Assembly: GCF_964340395.1 (NCBI RefSeq)
Contig: NC_135570.1
Location: forward strand, 7,947,822 to 7,987,821
Source of the DNA: Glandiceps talaboti
Taxonomy: Eukaryota > Hemichordata > Enteropneusta > Spengelidae
Length of the DNA stretch: 40,000 nt
Direction: 5' to 3'
Position 1 is the stretch's first letter, and the number at the start of each line of letters is the position of its first letter. Below are positions 23,881-36,172 of the stretch, one piece after another. The translations under genes were made by a program, and so were the position numbers. Below the pieces are notes generated by a model. That model was not told the origin of the DNA and did not search any database. It saw only the letters and a list, made by a program, of their open reading frames with translations.

Positions 23881-24423
23881 CCATGTGCAAGAGTTGAAAC
23901 TAAGTAAATATACCACATGGGGGTCATGTTTTGAATTTTGAATTGATCGCTATTTTAAAAAAAATCCTGTATTTATTGCCTTCTACTGTCTTTCACATGT
24001 ACTTATCAAGTTTAGTTATTTGACTAGTCTTGCATGTTTTGTTGGTACTGTGTGTTGTCTTTCGTATGTCTGGTGTACTTGTATGTTATCTGTGTGTTTT
24101 TGATATGTTGGACGTAGTAGCATCTGAGTGCTACTTTCTTCACGGACAGTAAGAAGATAGATAAAAGTGCTGTTTGATAAGCTACCTGAAAGTAAACCAG
24201 TGTATGTAGATATATGTAGATGTTATTGAAGTACTGTCATTTGTTGTGTATATGTTCGTTGTGTTATGACAAACATGGATATTTGCCAAGTTATTTTGGG
24301 ATGTCGGAAACTGGAATGGGTAAAGCCGAAACAGGTGGTTAAAGGGATACAATATGTTTACATATCGTAACCTGCTTACATATGTATGAATCCTTGGTAG
24401 TTTTATAGTCTGTTGTGAGCAAA

Positions 24424-24701
24424 CATGATGATGGTGGTGGTGATGATGATGTTCATGATGGTGGTGGTATTGATGATGGTGGTAGTGGTGGTGGTGGTTT
24501 TTATGGTGGTGGTCATGGTGATGATGATGATGATGGTGATGGTGATGGTGATGGTGGTGGTGATGGTGGTGGTGGTGGTTTTTATGGTGGTGGTGGTGGT
24601 GGTCATGGTGATGATGATGATGATGATGGTGATGGTGATGGTGATGGTGGTGGTGATGGTGGTGGTGGTGGTTTTTATGGTGGTGGTGGTGGTGGTCATG
24701 G

Positions 24702-24759
<58 letters not shown>

Positions 24760-24760
24760 T
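24424..24760. repeat. GGT/GAT trinucleotide array with higher-order blocks
   Basis: It is composed of GGT, GAT and ATG triplets and ends in about 18 GAT. GGTTTTTATGG marks recur at about 24496, 24577 and 24670 (81 and 93 bp apart) and define a higher-order block. Open frames of 115-125 codons on both strands (poly-Asp/Gly, Met/Val, Ile/Thr) are artefacts of triplet sequence. Confidence 0.95.
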
Positions 24761-25754
24761 AATGTAGGAAAAGAGTACACAGAATCTATTTTGCCAATGT
24801 AGAAATTTCAGCTGAAAGCTATGACTAATTGTCGTGTTTAGGTAATTAGCCTATAGAGGGCAGTATACATCAAGTGACGTTTGTATAAACAGTGGCATGA
24901 ATATATGAATATTAATCAGCTAATGAATTAATTATAGGTCAAGTATTATAATTCAGTGTACATAAATTAGTATTAATGTCTAACTTTGCTATGAAATAGT
25001 CAAATTATAAAGTAACAAAATATACATCAACATGCACTAGCTGCAACTGGGGTATTAATTTTTCAGTCAGACAACAAACAATATATTCAATTGAAAATTG
25101 TTAAAATACCAATAATTAGACATTGTGCATGTTAATTAGAGATCTATTTTATCGATAAGCAGTATAGTAATAAATTGAAATTGCGATGCATATTTTTGGG
25201 TGCAGACCCAAAAATCAATTTGATTGTAAAAATTACACCATACTATGTGTACTGATACAGAAATTACAGCATACTATATGGATATATTTACTTACAGGTG
25301 ATTCAAAACTGTTCAGGGTGTACAATATTAGAATTAAGTCATTATATCTCGCAAGACAATTTCAAAAAATGTTCAAGTAGCAGCTAGTGCAGCTTTCAAG
25401 GGTTTGCAAGAAAGTAACCTTTCTACAAATTGACAATAAAAACCATAGATCACTAAGAAAGTGTCAACAATTGAAAAACACCAATACATAATCACTATCT
25501 ACAAATTTGAGAATCAAAAATTCAAGATTGTTTGCTTTCATTAAAAAAAAATTACTATGAATGTTGATGATTTGCTGCAAAGTTTGTTGTCTTTGTATAG
25601 GAATAGGTAAAATATGTTAATTGTAAGATTTGAGATAATTCAGATATTGAATAGAAATATGACATAAAGGTACAGACCCACCTGTTGGATTTAAATCTAG
25701 TCTCATTAACCCTATGTTAATACCTAACACAGTAAGGATAGGTTTTGTGTATAT

Positions 25755-25772
25755 ATGTCTGTCTGTCTGTCA

Positions 25773-25810
<38 letters not shown>

Positions 25811-25931
25811 GGCTGGCGGGCTTGCTGTGTCTGGCATGGCTTTGACTTGGTTGGGCTAGCTCTGTCTGTCTCTTGCTAGCTGGCTGGCTTGCTGTGTCTG
25901 TCTGACTGGTTGGCTGTATGTCTCTATTTCA

Positions 25932-25991
<60 letters not shown>

Positions 25992-25992
25992 A

Positions 25993-26047
<55 letters not shown>

Positions 26048-26134
26048 ATGTATGTATGTATGTATGTATGTATGCATGTATGTATGTATGTATGTATGTC
26101 TGTCTCTGTATGTATGTATGTATGTATGTATGTA

Positions 26135-26175
<41 letters not shown>

Positions 26176-26200
26176 TTGTCTCTGTCTCTGTCTGTCTGAC
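25755..26200. repeat. (CTGT)n / (TATG)n compound microsatellite
   Basis: (CTGT)n with an interrupted CTGGCTGGC part (25800-25920), then long pure (CTGT)n, (TATG)n at about 26046-26135, and (CTGT)n again. All frames are open because the unit contains no stop, giving several overlapping pseudo-ORFs. Confidence 0.97.
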
Positions 26201-26868
26201 CACATGAAACATGCAACAAACTTTAATTGGAATCCTTTGACTCTAATAAGTTGAACTACATCTTGGTGATGATAATGTGTATACTGACTTGATGTCTGTA
26301 TGTAAACAGTCAAAACTCACCCACAGACTCGATTGTGTGTTTGTCAACAATAATTGTAAATTAGTGAGATATTGTTTTAGCATACATCGTAACATGCTTC
26401 ATTGAGCACATCTACTTAAGGATGGAGACCACACAAAACTAGAAAAAATTACAAAATTAATTTTTTGGGGGAAATGACTACCAACCATCTCAGCTATCAT
26501 TGTATGCAACCTAAATGAATGTTGCACTTCTCAATCTTGAGATATGGGAAGAAATAAAAAACCAAAACAAATGCACATGGCTTTACAACCATTTGCACAC
26601 TTTATTATAATATAGCGGGAAGTGTCAAGTACTAGGCAGCTCATTAGCATACATTTGACGAAATGTGTCAAGTACTTGTCAACTCATTTACATAAACTTG
26701 CTGATAGAGTAGTCTCAGACCAGTAAAAGAATTGCTATGGTCATGGGGTATGGGGTACAGTTTACCACAAGTATGAATAACAAGAGGACATCCTTCCAGT
26801 GTCAAAAAAGAGTTGCCCAATAATGTAATGAGCGAGCTAAAAAATGAATAAAGAGAATGAATTAGAGT

Positions 26869-26998
<130 letters not shown>

Positions 26999-29110
26999 AA
27001 GATATTGCTTATAACCGATTGTCTACTCAAAACTATTTAAATGGTGAAAACATTTCTCAATTTTAATGAAATTTTATTGTGCATAAAGGAATGTATTACG
27101 ATATAGGTGTCAAAATGCAAGTGAAAGTCAGCTTTGTTATAGTTTAGCACAGATGGTCTTTGCGAAGTCTTCCATTGATAAAACAAAGGCATCCTACAAC
27201 AAAGAATGATGGAAAGGTGTAATTGGAACCACAACATCAAATTTTAAACAAAAAGGAAAAAAAAGTATTTATCAGCTGATTTATCAGCAACGCGTCGATC
27301 CTCTGGGGAATCCATTTTTGCTATCTAGGCGAAGTAATTATGCATAGCCTCGGTTTACAAAACATACTCGTCCTTGCGGTACAGTAGTAGTGATTATGTT
27401 TCAGCTAGTGAAGTCAAAACACACGATTTGGAAGTTATCTTTTCGTGAACCACAAGCAAAAATAACGCACCATTCGTATCTCTCCCGTTATCTAGTAGTC
27501 TATCTGCTAGACCTCGGATGTTCTTCCGATACAATACGATACACGACCTAACATCGCTATCGAGGATGTTCGGGCAAGCCCTCACTGCGAATTTCGTTCG
27601 CTTATACGAAAGAAAGCCCGAACGTCTACTAGTCTAGCAGCAAGACTAATTATCTAGTACAGATCAACAGATCGTTTCCATGTAAACATATACCGTCTCG
27701 TGTTGTTCATCGACACTACTTCACTTAGGTGACACTAAATAAAAAGTCACCGAAACGAACATCATTCCCAATTATTGAATTCTAATAAATAATCCGTTTT
27801 ACGGGTACATGTCCTCAAAAATCTACGATTTTAAATGGCGCTATACAGATTTTCAGTATCGAACGCCAAGTCCCCCCCCCCCTTCCCTTCGTAGCACGTA
27901 GTACGTGTCATCACGCTACAGTCTTCGACATTCCAAATACGAAGTCGTCGTATATACGCGTAGTAGAGCGAAGCTGTCGGATAACTATCCCTCTTGAAAA
28001 CTATGTACTCGCTTTATTTCATTTTCTTTTAATTGAGTTCATTACCAACCACAAATTGACATGAGGTGGTTTCGTCTTCTTTCTAAACACGGCCCGTGCT
28101 CACTGAAGCCCTCCCGTGGTGCCGTCTCGTCTCCGACTATTTTTGTTTTTGTCAAAAAAAATTAACATGCCGAAGAGCTAGAGCTAGAGACATGAGAGAG
28201 CTATATGGCTAGACATGTCTAACAGTTTGCGTTTTGCATTGACGTTGAAGCGATGTGTTGAATCATAGACCCTCCACCCATGGTTAAATGTACTGTGTAT
28301 GCTGTGTCCAGATGAACCGGCGTAATTTTCCTGGTAGACACAACAATGAAATTGCGACGATAGTGGTGCGTCTTTTGACGTTGATTTCGACAAAGATACA
28401 TGTTATGTATCAAAATAGAAACAATTGAATCTGAGTACGATGCTTCAAAGCAAAACATAGTACATGTACAATCGCGACCGGACTATGCATTGTTACTCCA
28501 AGAAAATACCATCATACTAAATATGTTTTATGAAGCTAACTAACTTCTTTATTAGTTAAAATACCACTCTCAAAGCAATTGGTATATTTTCCGTCGTTTC
28601 ATGTTCACACAAGTGGGGAACTCCTCTAAATTGAACGAGAACCCAGGGAACATTTACTCTCTCACCGGAAACCACTACGTTTATTTTACATAAAACCTGA
28701 GACCGCTATATAACGTAGCTTGACACTCTGCTTTCCATAAAAGGAAGAAGGCTCCGCCCTCAATTCTTTCGCAAACATATGCAAATGAGGAAGTTAATTT
28801 TTAACCCGAATCGCCAAAATCGCATGTCGAATAGTGGGCGTTGGCTACATTTGAACTGACAGATTTCATATTTTTTGGCCAATAGAATGGTCATAACATG
28901 GAAAAAACAAATTTTCGAAGGTGATAAAGGATGTGACACTTACAACTTTTCTGTAAGGAATGTGTTAAACGTTTTTTGTTTGTTTCAACTCAAACACATG
29001 TTTTTGTTACTTTCTCAAGTTTACATTTTGTAAAGAATTGCGTTACTTTGTGGAAATTAGCAACCTCAAAGAGTACCCGACAATAACAAACACAGTAGGA
29101 TCTTATTCAC

Positions 29111-29293
29111 CACGTCAGTGGCTCCAAAACCGTGTCTCAGATTTTTGATTGCTTCTTTTGTTCGAAAGTAAGACGGATTTAAATGAGACATACATGGTTT
29201 ATTTGGACACTATTTATTATTATTTATATATCTTCGTAACAAAAACGGACAGGACAAATCTGAGACACGGTTTTGTAGCCACTGACGCGGTGA
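29111..29293. repeat. Foldback element with about 35-bp inverted arms (MITE-like)
   Basis: The left arm CACGTCAGTGGCTCCAAAAC then CGTGTCTCAGATTT (from about 29110) is nearly the reverse complement of the right arm AAATCTGAGACACGG then TTTTGTAGCCACTGACGCGG (to about 29291), with about three mismatches. The interior of about 110 bp pairs only weakly. There is no ORF. Confidence 0.75.
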
Positions 29294-29384
29294 TAAACAT
29301 TGTGCGTCGTTTTCTATTGTTGGTCGAAATTTGAAGGAGCTAATTTTTGTTGAACGAAAAATGCAAATTATCACGTATGTAGAG

Positions 29385-29401
29385 GTCACGTGACCGGAAG
29401 T
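29385..29401. promoter_or_regulatory. Composite E-box / ETS motif
   Basis: GTCACGTGACCGGAAGT combines a 10-bp perfect palindromic CACGTG site (USF/MITF/TFE class) with a consensus ETS/GABP site sharing its last two bases. Such pairs are common in CpG-type animal promoters (established), but binding here is inference. Confidence 0.4.
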
Positions 29402-29614
29402 ACATAAAACCAAATTTTATTAATTTCATTGTAAAGAGTGGATCAAGAGCTTTCAGAAAATGTATAGTTATGGATGTGTGTAATCATTACTTTCTTAACT
29501 GCAAACCAATATCAACAAGGGAAATTTTGTGTGGTCTAATACCTTAAATAAGTCTAAACTAGAAAAATGATTAAAAAAATACAACTTTCCCGTTATAGCT
29601 AATGAGGTTTTTTC

Positions 29615-29688
29615 AGGTCACTTTAGTGTGGAATAAGTACCTTGGCAGCCGAAGGTGACCTGTCTTTGAGGTCACTTATAGTGACGTA
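29615..29688. promoter_or_regulatory. Cluster of AGGTCA nuclear-receptor half-sites
   Basis: AGGTCA at 29615-29620, its inverse TGACCT at 29656-29661 and AGGTCA at 29669-29674, followed by GTGACGTAC (CRE-like half-site) at 29681. Spacing between the last two is 7 bp in everted orientation. Short motifs occur by chance, so support is modest. Confidence 0.25.
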
Positions 29689-31149
29689 CTCAACTCACCT
29701 GTATTGAATTTACACAAAGCGTCCAACCAGTGTGTAATTAAAACATTGCTATAACAACGAGGCGTACTGTGGTACAGCAAAGAGTGACAAACAATGTGGA
29801 TATTGTGTGGAGGAGTGATGACGAAGATACAGTTCAGTTGTTTACTTTCGTCCAACAATAGAAAGATGCAGCGTTTGTTCATATCTTTTTTTGAAGCACT
29901 GGAGGCTTATAAACTATCCAGATAAGAGGATATGGGTTATGTATATGTTTTGCCACACATACTTTATGCATAGTTGGGAGAGTTTCCTCTGACATTGAAC
30001 ATTGTGAATGTGTCCTGCTTTCTGTGTATACCTTTCCTGCCCTACCTCCGGGAACCCTACCTATTCCCCTTGTCACCTGCAAACGTACCCCCCTAGAGCA
30101 GGACAGATCATCACACGGAGGTTAATGCCCTCCAGTAAGTGTCAACTGAACTACTTTCAAACGAACACTGGTACAATTGTCTCATATCATATACGTGTGA
30201 CAAAAGCATAGCATGACATCTAAAATTTACCAATAAAATTGATTTATAAAAAATGTGTTTTTTGGTCTGATGCTCGAGTTTGAGTGTTGATAACAGGAAG
30301 TTTGATTGTTTTGTGGCATGCCAGACACATGTAAACAAAGCCACAGTATGTAGTTTGAATCAACAGCCTTTTGTATTTTATCCTAGCTCCCATCATTTTA
30401 ATGCAGTTCAAGTCTCAAATATTGTAGCTCTTTGTTTCGATGACCGATGCCATCACTTCCTGTCCAACTACCGGCATTTATATGTAAAACAGTTTTCATT
30501 GTGTGTCTGCCAGGTCAGCTTTTATGAACTACTTATGAACTAGAATTGAAGTTTGTTGTAAGGCTAGCTGAAAGAAAGTGGTTGTGAGTGTTTCATTAAA
30601 ACGTCACGGTACGGTCACTGGGGGATTGTTCACCTTGTGTCCTTTATTGAAACTTCCTTGGTATACACAGGTACTTTATCACGTCTGTTCAACGTTCACA
30701 TTATTTGCTGCGATCAGTCGACACTTTGCAGGCAGCACACTTCACTATCATTGAGTTCATGCTTTGAAATTTGATAAAAATGATTCTGTTATCGGAAAGT
30801 GATATTTGGGCTCCTCGGATAAACGATAGGATAAACAGTGGAAGCTGGGGACAGTTCAAGTGTGACAGACAACGTACAGGATCACCAGGTACCCGATCAT
30901 CAGGTAATGAGATACCAGCGACTTATATAATATGTATATACTATGAGTAAAGATGATACCAGTGTATTATTAGGTACTGAATCAAGAGTTACTGGTAATG
31001 TGATGCCAAAATTACTTGTAGTGTTGAAATTGAAATGAATTTGATCACAAAACAGACAAATTGGACACTGTACAATAATCACTATAGTTGTATAGTTCTG
31101 TGTGAGTACTAATATTCATACTTCGTGATTGTCTTCCCCAACTACAGGG

Positions 31150-31370
31150 CTCAAATTTAGTGGTAGTCTTGCGTCAATTGACTACTAATTCTTCCCAAAT
31201 GACTACCCAATTCTGAAACTGGTAGTCTCTGTGACTTCGACAAAAGCCTGGAGACATTGTCTGTGTAATGAGCTTTCAATGTAGGCAAAAGTACCATATG
31301 TTGTATTGAGTTGGAACCAGAGACATCTCACTGCCATTTTCAAAAAGTAGTAATCAAAGTGACTACCAAT
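31150..31370. repeat. Dispersed GTAGTC/GACTAC inverted-word segment
   Basis: Contains GGTAGTC, GACTACT, GACTACC, GGTAGTC, AGTAGT and GACTACC within about 220 bp, in alternating orientations. It resembles a diverged single-copy relative of the 54-bp array at 20040-20524. Confidence 0.55.
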
Positions 31371-31689
31371 AAAAAAAAGGGAATTGACCGATAATCAATT
31401 AATTGATTTGAAATGCCATTTTGATGTCATTGCTTTCATTTGCCATTATTAGTGATTAGATAGGAGTTTAATGTTGTATTCCTTGGTGTCTAATCTTACT
31501 GTGGTTACAAATATCCTATTGCAAGGTAAGTGGTTGGTATAGTCCGAACAGTGTCAACATTGGTGTGTTGAACTGATGGCTTCTACCCTGTGCTATCTAC
31601 TAACTTGAATAGTCAATGTTAAGGTTGCATTATACTTTAATATCACACGGTATTGTGTATGTATTGTTGCCATGGCAATATCTCATGTT

Positions 31690-31830
31690 CTTATATATTA
31701 TTCTCAGTATCATGTAGTTGAGAGAATTATGAGTGTGACATAAGGGGCCTTGTCACTACAAACCGTTCTGTTACAATTTTTAATCCGACTGATTGAAGAA
31801 AAACATGGAAAATTGATAGGAACATACCTG
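31690..31830 (-). repeat. Foldback dispersed element, degraded copy 3
   Basis: It shares the central block around ATAAGGGGCCTTGTCACTAC with copy 1 in the same orientation, followed by a related GATTGAAGAAAAACATGGAA segment. Its arms are too diverged to pair well. Confidence 0.5.
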
Positions 31831-32831
31831 TACAAGTTTATTTGATCAAAAAATAGAAAAATAAAAATGAGCTTGAATACTTATATTCTGATGACCGTTC
31901 CAGTAATGAAATGTTGTGAATTAAATAGGGGAGACACTTTGATTAAAGTAAAAGAATATGCAAATTAACTATTTAATAGTAATTTAATGCAAAAACCAGT
32001 ATGCAAATTATCTATTTATGTGTTAAGTTTAAACAAAATGAATTTTGTAATCAGAGTACATTGTAATGATATTACCATTCAATTTTTGAGTGGTGTCCAA
32101 ACATCTGCTATGTCAAGATGGCAGATATGATATTATCGTTTTGTGTAATTATGGCAGAGATGGAGAAAGCACATTCTTTTTAGCACTTGCAACAGAAAAC
32201 CTTACAGTGATAATTTATGCATGATGCAAATTCCAACCAACCAATTGGAAATGTTGGCTCATAAACCTATCAACTGTATAGACATTCAGTAGTTTTCTTG
32301 TTGAAAATCATAGAGATGATGGCATGTCATACTTAGTTCATTTAAATATTATCAGTTGAGATTCAGTGCCATTGATTGAACTGGTCACCATAGTAACTGA
32401 AAGGCTCTGTCAACAGTTAATAGTATTGTTCATTGACCTGACCATATTGTTAGCATCAGGTCAAACCTTTGTAAGAATTTTCGAAACGTTAGAATGTATG
32501 GATGTAAAGAAAGGCAGTCAGCCGTATCAAGCCAAAGTTGAAGCATTTCACAGACATCTTAAGTTTCATTCCAGGACGTTGCCTTCTTTTGTTCTAAGAC
32601 AACAAACCTGTTGACATACTTGTAGAGAGCACACAGTCATCAAACGCTTGCCTTCTTTGTAACTTTTAAGAAAAATGTGGAAGCCGCCAAAGGAGAATCT
32701 TAGATAGAAAGTTGTAAATGTATTAGGCCCTTTTGACTTCTAACAGACTGAAAAGCAAACATACATCAATAACTACTCCACCAATACTAAACTATTTGAT
32801 TTATGTACACAAGAAATGTTCAAAAACCTGG

Positions 32832-33225
32832 CATAGTTTTTCTACTTGTACAAGAAAAGGGAGTAGTGTCCAATTCATGGTTTTTGAGAGTCGGTTCCAG
32901 ACAGACAGACAGCTGAGACACTAGTTCAAGAACCAAAGCAAAAGCAAAGGTGTTCATCTGTTTGTCATAGCTTTTCTACTTCTACAAGAAAAATGAGTAG
33001 TGGCCAATTCAAGTTTTTTTGAGAGTAGGGGTCCAGAGAGACAGCTGGGACACTATTTCTATGACGAAAGCAAAACAAAGGTGCTTGGATTGTTGTCATA
33101 CAGTAGCTTTATAGGAAAAATAAGGAGTGTCCAATTCAAGTTTTTGAGAGTCTAGTCAGGACAGAGACAGCTGAGACACTATTTCTACCAACCAAAGCAA
33201 AGCAAAGGTGCTCGGTTTGTCACGT
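32832..33225. repeat. Three-copy tandem repeat, about 132-bp units
   Basis: Units start near 32832, 32966 and 33098. Each contains CTAC(T)..TACAAGAAAA, GAGTAGTG.CCAATTCA, TTTTTGAGAGT, CAGACAGCTGAGACACTA and a CCAAAGCAAA.CAAAGGTG block. Confidence 0.88.
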
Positions 33226-33506
33226 CTTTATCACGGTTGGTTTCACATGATCATTGAGACTGTTAAATAAATGTAGAGTATGGTACCTAAAGTTTAACTA
33301 TTTCATGACTGACTGACCAGTAAATGATATGGTAGTGCCAAAAGTTCACCTATCAACAAGAATATGGGGACAAAAGTTTATAACAGGCAAACTGGAATCC
33401 TCATATAAACTCTTCCCGAGACCACTGTCTGGTTTTGTGATTTGACTAGAAATGTTGGAACTGATCATTCAGAAGAAGAAACCCTGTAATTGTTAAAACA
33501 GACATT

Positions 33507-33765
33507 TGAATGAATGAATGAATGAATGAATGAATGAATGAATGAATGAATGAATGAATGAATGAATGAATGAATGAAATTTATTTCACCACATAACAAA
33601 AATAAGCTACACTTTCAAAGAAACATATGATACAAATATAGAAAATGAATACAAAAGAAATAGACAATTGTTATCTGATGTGGACCATGGAAATAGTTCA
33701 GCGGAACTAGTTTTGTCCATGGCCCGTACATTTTTCTACATTTCAAATTGATAATGGTACGCAGT
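33507..33765 (-). mobile_element. Probable non-LTR retrotransposon 3' tail with (TTCA)n
   Basis: Read on the minus strand, TGTGGTGAAATAAATTTCAT runs directly into (TTCA)n of about 18 units (33507-33579). The same TGGTGAAATAAA plus ATTCATT ending occurs at 38655-38765, also on the minus strand, with related sequence further upstream (GTTCCG..., TTTGTATTCA). A shared end followed by a terminal short tandem repeat is typical of CR1/L2-type LINE 3' ends. No reverse-transcriptase coding sequence remains. Confidence 0.5.
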
Positions 33766-33788
33766 AGAAAAGTGAATCAAAAGTACAC

Positions 33789-33792
<4 letters not shown>

Positions 33793-33866
<74 letters not shown>
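33793..33866. repeat. (CA)n microsatellite, about 37 units
   Basis: Pure CA dinucleotide run. The minus-strand Cys-Val pseudo-ORF is an artefact. Confidence 0.97.
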
Positions 33867-33867
<1 letters not shown>

Positions 33868-34274
33868 TTCTAGTGATAGACTTTTTTGCAATATTTATAT
33901 AGCTTTGCCAGCATTTAAAAAATGTCAGTGATTTGATTGAGATTTCCATGCTTAGGACTGTGTGGATTACTTTCTTCTGATAGTGTAAAATATATGTTGT
34001 GTTTAATACTGTTCATAGCCAGTCAGTCAGTAAGTACTCATGTTTGTTTCATGTGTTTAACTTGTAGTACAAACTAAACTGTAGATTTTCTGAAAACGTA
34101 AACTTGTGTATCTAACTTGTAATCAGTTTGTAGTAGAAGTGTTCATGTTAAGAAAATATGAAATGCAACTTATAAATCTGAACAAAGCTTTGTTATTCAT
34201 CTTCAATGATGGCATAGTGCCAAATACATTTATATCTGTACTAGCAGATCTATACATAGTTGTAGATATAACAC

Positions 34275-34672
34275 ACCACATCAAAGTGTTGGGAGTCACC
34301 ATACCGAAGTGTTCAGAGCACACTACATCATAGTGTTTGGAACTCACTACACCAAAGTATTCAAAAAAACATAACACCACATTGAAGTGTTCGGAACCCA
34401 CAACATCAAAGTATTTGGAACATACGACATCAACGTGTTTGGAACATACCATATTAACGTGTTAGGAACACACCATCTGAAAACATTCAGAACACACTAC
34501 ATCAAAGTGTTCAACATGTACTATATCAAAGTGTTCAGAACACACCATGTGAAAATGTTATGAACACACACTGCATCAAAGTATTCAGAATACACCACAT
34601 CAAAGTATTCAACATGTACCATATCAAAGTGTTCACAACATGTGACATCAAAGTGTTCAACACACACACACA
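34275..34672. repeat. 27-bp minisatellite (ACATCAAAGTGTTCGGAACAC)
   Basis: About 14 diverged units with core CATCAAAGTGTTC.GAACAC. The 27-bp length gives nine-residue peptide repeats (SEHFDVV-like) on the minus strand in two open frames of 109 and 67 codons. The units differ by transitions and short indels, and a stop separates the two frames. Confidence 0.88.
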
Positions 34673-35285
34673 CCCATTGCATGCTAAATTTAACACATTG
34701 TACCAAAACAAAATGAAGTGGCAATCTACATCTTATTAGATTGATACTTTAGCCTAGGTTTACTTCTTATTGACACTTTCTACAATGAAAATATTGACAC
34801 ATTCCTTGCAAAGTAAATGTACACTCTTCTCTGTTAGGTTGATCAACAAACCTCTACTAATCAACACACCATAAAGAATACCCATAATTCCCCAGGCTTG
34901 TCACCAAGGTGATATCTCATTGGACAGTCAACTATTTCCCATAGTTCCATGCAGTATCAATAAATTAATCAGCTAAATTTTAGAATTATATTTGTATTCG
35001 GTTTTGTTCGCTGTACTGTGTGAAGAGATAAGTAGTGTAGTTGTATTTTTTAAAGGGAAACATAGTCATGTGGTCAATTAACTAGATTTCCCTAGTTGTG
35101 GAAGTATATACTTGTATATATCAAACTATGTTGGTAGTTATATACAAACATCGGGCTAAGTTTATAGCCAAAATAAACAAAACAATTCATGAAACTGATA
35201 GTACAATAGTTTGACTTTGAAAAAATGTCGGTCAGGTCAACATAGTTATTTGGTGAATTGAAAGTCGTTCATTTGATATGAGATG

Positions 35286-35530
35286 TAAAGTGGGGTGCAG
35301 ACAGTAAAACACACAGCAAAATATTATATGATGATGTAAGAGTTAATAGGTGAAGTGGGTACAGATAGTAAATCACACAGCAAACTAAGTATATGATGTG
35401 AGAGTTATAAGGTGAGTGGGTGCAGAGAGTAAATTGCACAGCAAGATATAATTATATGATGTAAGAGTTATTTGGGTGAAATGGGTGAAGATAGTAAATT
35501 GCACAGCACAATATAATTATATGGATAAAA
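35286..35530. repeat. Four-copy tandem repeat, about 60-bp units
   Basis: Units share GATGTAAGAGTTA, GGTGAAGTGGGTGCAGATAG, TAAATC.CACAGCA and AATATAATTATAT. Confidence 0.85.
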
Positions 35531-36092
35531 ATACGGATTATATTGCAATGAAAACACTAACAGTTGATATTTATGGGTATTTTGTTTTGATACATGAATT
35601 TAATACACCCATTATATGCTGTTGACAGAGTTTGATATATTCCTGAAGAACTTAATTTTCCAACTAAAGTCTATTTCCCTTCTCTCTACTGCAAACTCCC
35701 CCACTGTATACAGCAGCTAGCAATTGTCATAGTTAAGTATTTTAAAACAAAAAAATTGGGTATGAATGAATCTGACACCTATAAATATTTTAATTTCTTA
35801 TAACAACATTTATTTATTGTACATGAGTTTTTTTTACCAATCCTGTCATGTAAAAACATTACATTCTTCAGTAAGGAAAATTTCTACTCACAGTCAAAAT
35901 ATTTATTGAAAGCGACTCCCAAGAAATATTTTGACTCTGTGAGTTCAAATTTCATTACTAAGTATGAATTCAGAGTCCATGAACATTCATTCATATTACA
36001 TTCTTTGTATGGTGGGCCGTGGCCCTTAAATGAAATAAATTATTGTTAGTTTGAAATACTAAAGTCATTATCTCTGTTCTGTTCTTTTGTAG

Positions 36093-36172
36093 ATCCCCAT
36101 ATCAAAGTTACAGGAAAAGCACCCAATGTTGCAGCAGCCAAGGAAAAAATTATGGCTGTCCTCGATACAAAG
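36093..36172 (+). CDS. BICC1: BICC1 internal exon, rest of first KH module
   Basis: The exon is 80 bp, phase 1 in and 0 out. The acceptor is ctgttcttttgtag and the donor gtaaga. The first two bases complete the Asp begun at 8483, giving DPHIKVTGKAPNVAAAKEKI followed by MAVLDTK. DPHIKV and the conserved end IM.VLDTK are typical of the family. The exon completes the first, divergent KH module (a beta strand plus C-terminal helix in KH folds). Phase agreement with 8483 across a 27.6-kb gap is good evidence that the two exons belong together. Confidence 0.95.

Larger units (their letters stand above)
27280..29410. promoter_or_regulatory. CpG-rich block with transcription-factor-like motifs (candidate intronic enhancer or internal promoter)
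   Basis: By eye, CG dinucleotides are far denser here than in the rest of the window, especially at 27280-28120. This is typical of unmethylated regulatory DNA in a genome with methylated gene bodies. Visible motifs: octamer ATGCAAAT at 28779-28786 and 29361-29368, ACCGGAAACC near 28664, a TATATAA string near 28710, and a palindromic E-box GTCACGTGAC at 29385-29394 overlapping the ETS site ACCGGAAGT at 29393-29401. No exon with a good donor linking to 36093 was identified. An alternative is a transposon body. Confidence 0.35.

Noticed and set aside
24403-24802. Asp/Gly-rich, Met/Val-rich and Ile/Thr-rich open frames
   Set aside because: They are translations of a GGT/GAT triplet array in different frames. 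There is no nonrepetitive flank and no domain.
25856-26313. Six overlapping open frames of 91-129 codons (CLSV and TDRQ repeats)
   Set aside because: They are all translations of (CTGT)n/(TATG)n. The tetranucleotide cycles through frames without stops.
27394-27585. Minus-strand 63-codon frame in the CpG-rich block
   Set aside because: The composition looks protein-like, but it is short, has no domain I recognise and no visible splice partner. It is noted only as part of the CpG-rich region.
34123-34724. Minus-strand SEHFDVV-type repeat protein
   Set aside because: It is a diverged 27-bp minisatellite. Two frames are split by a stop, with no start context or nonrepetitive domain.
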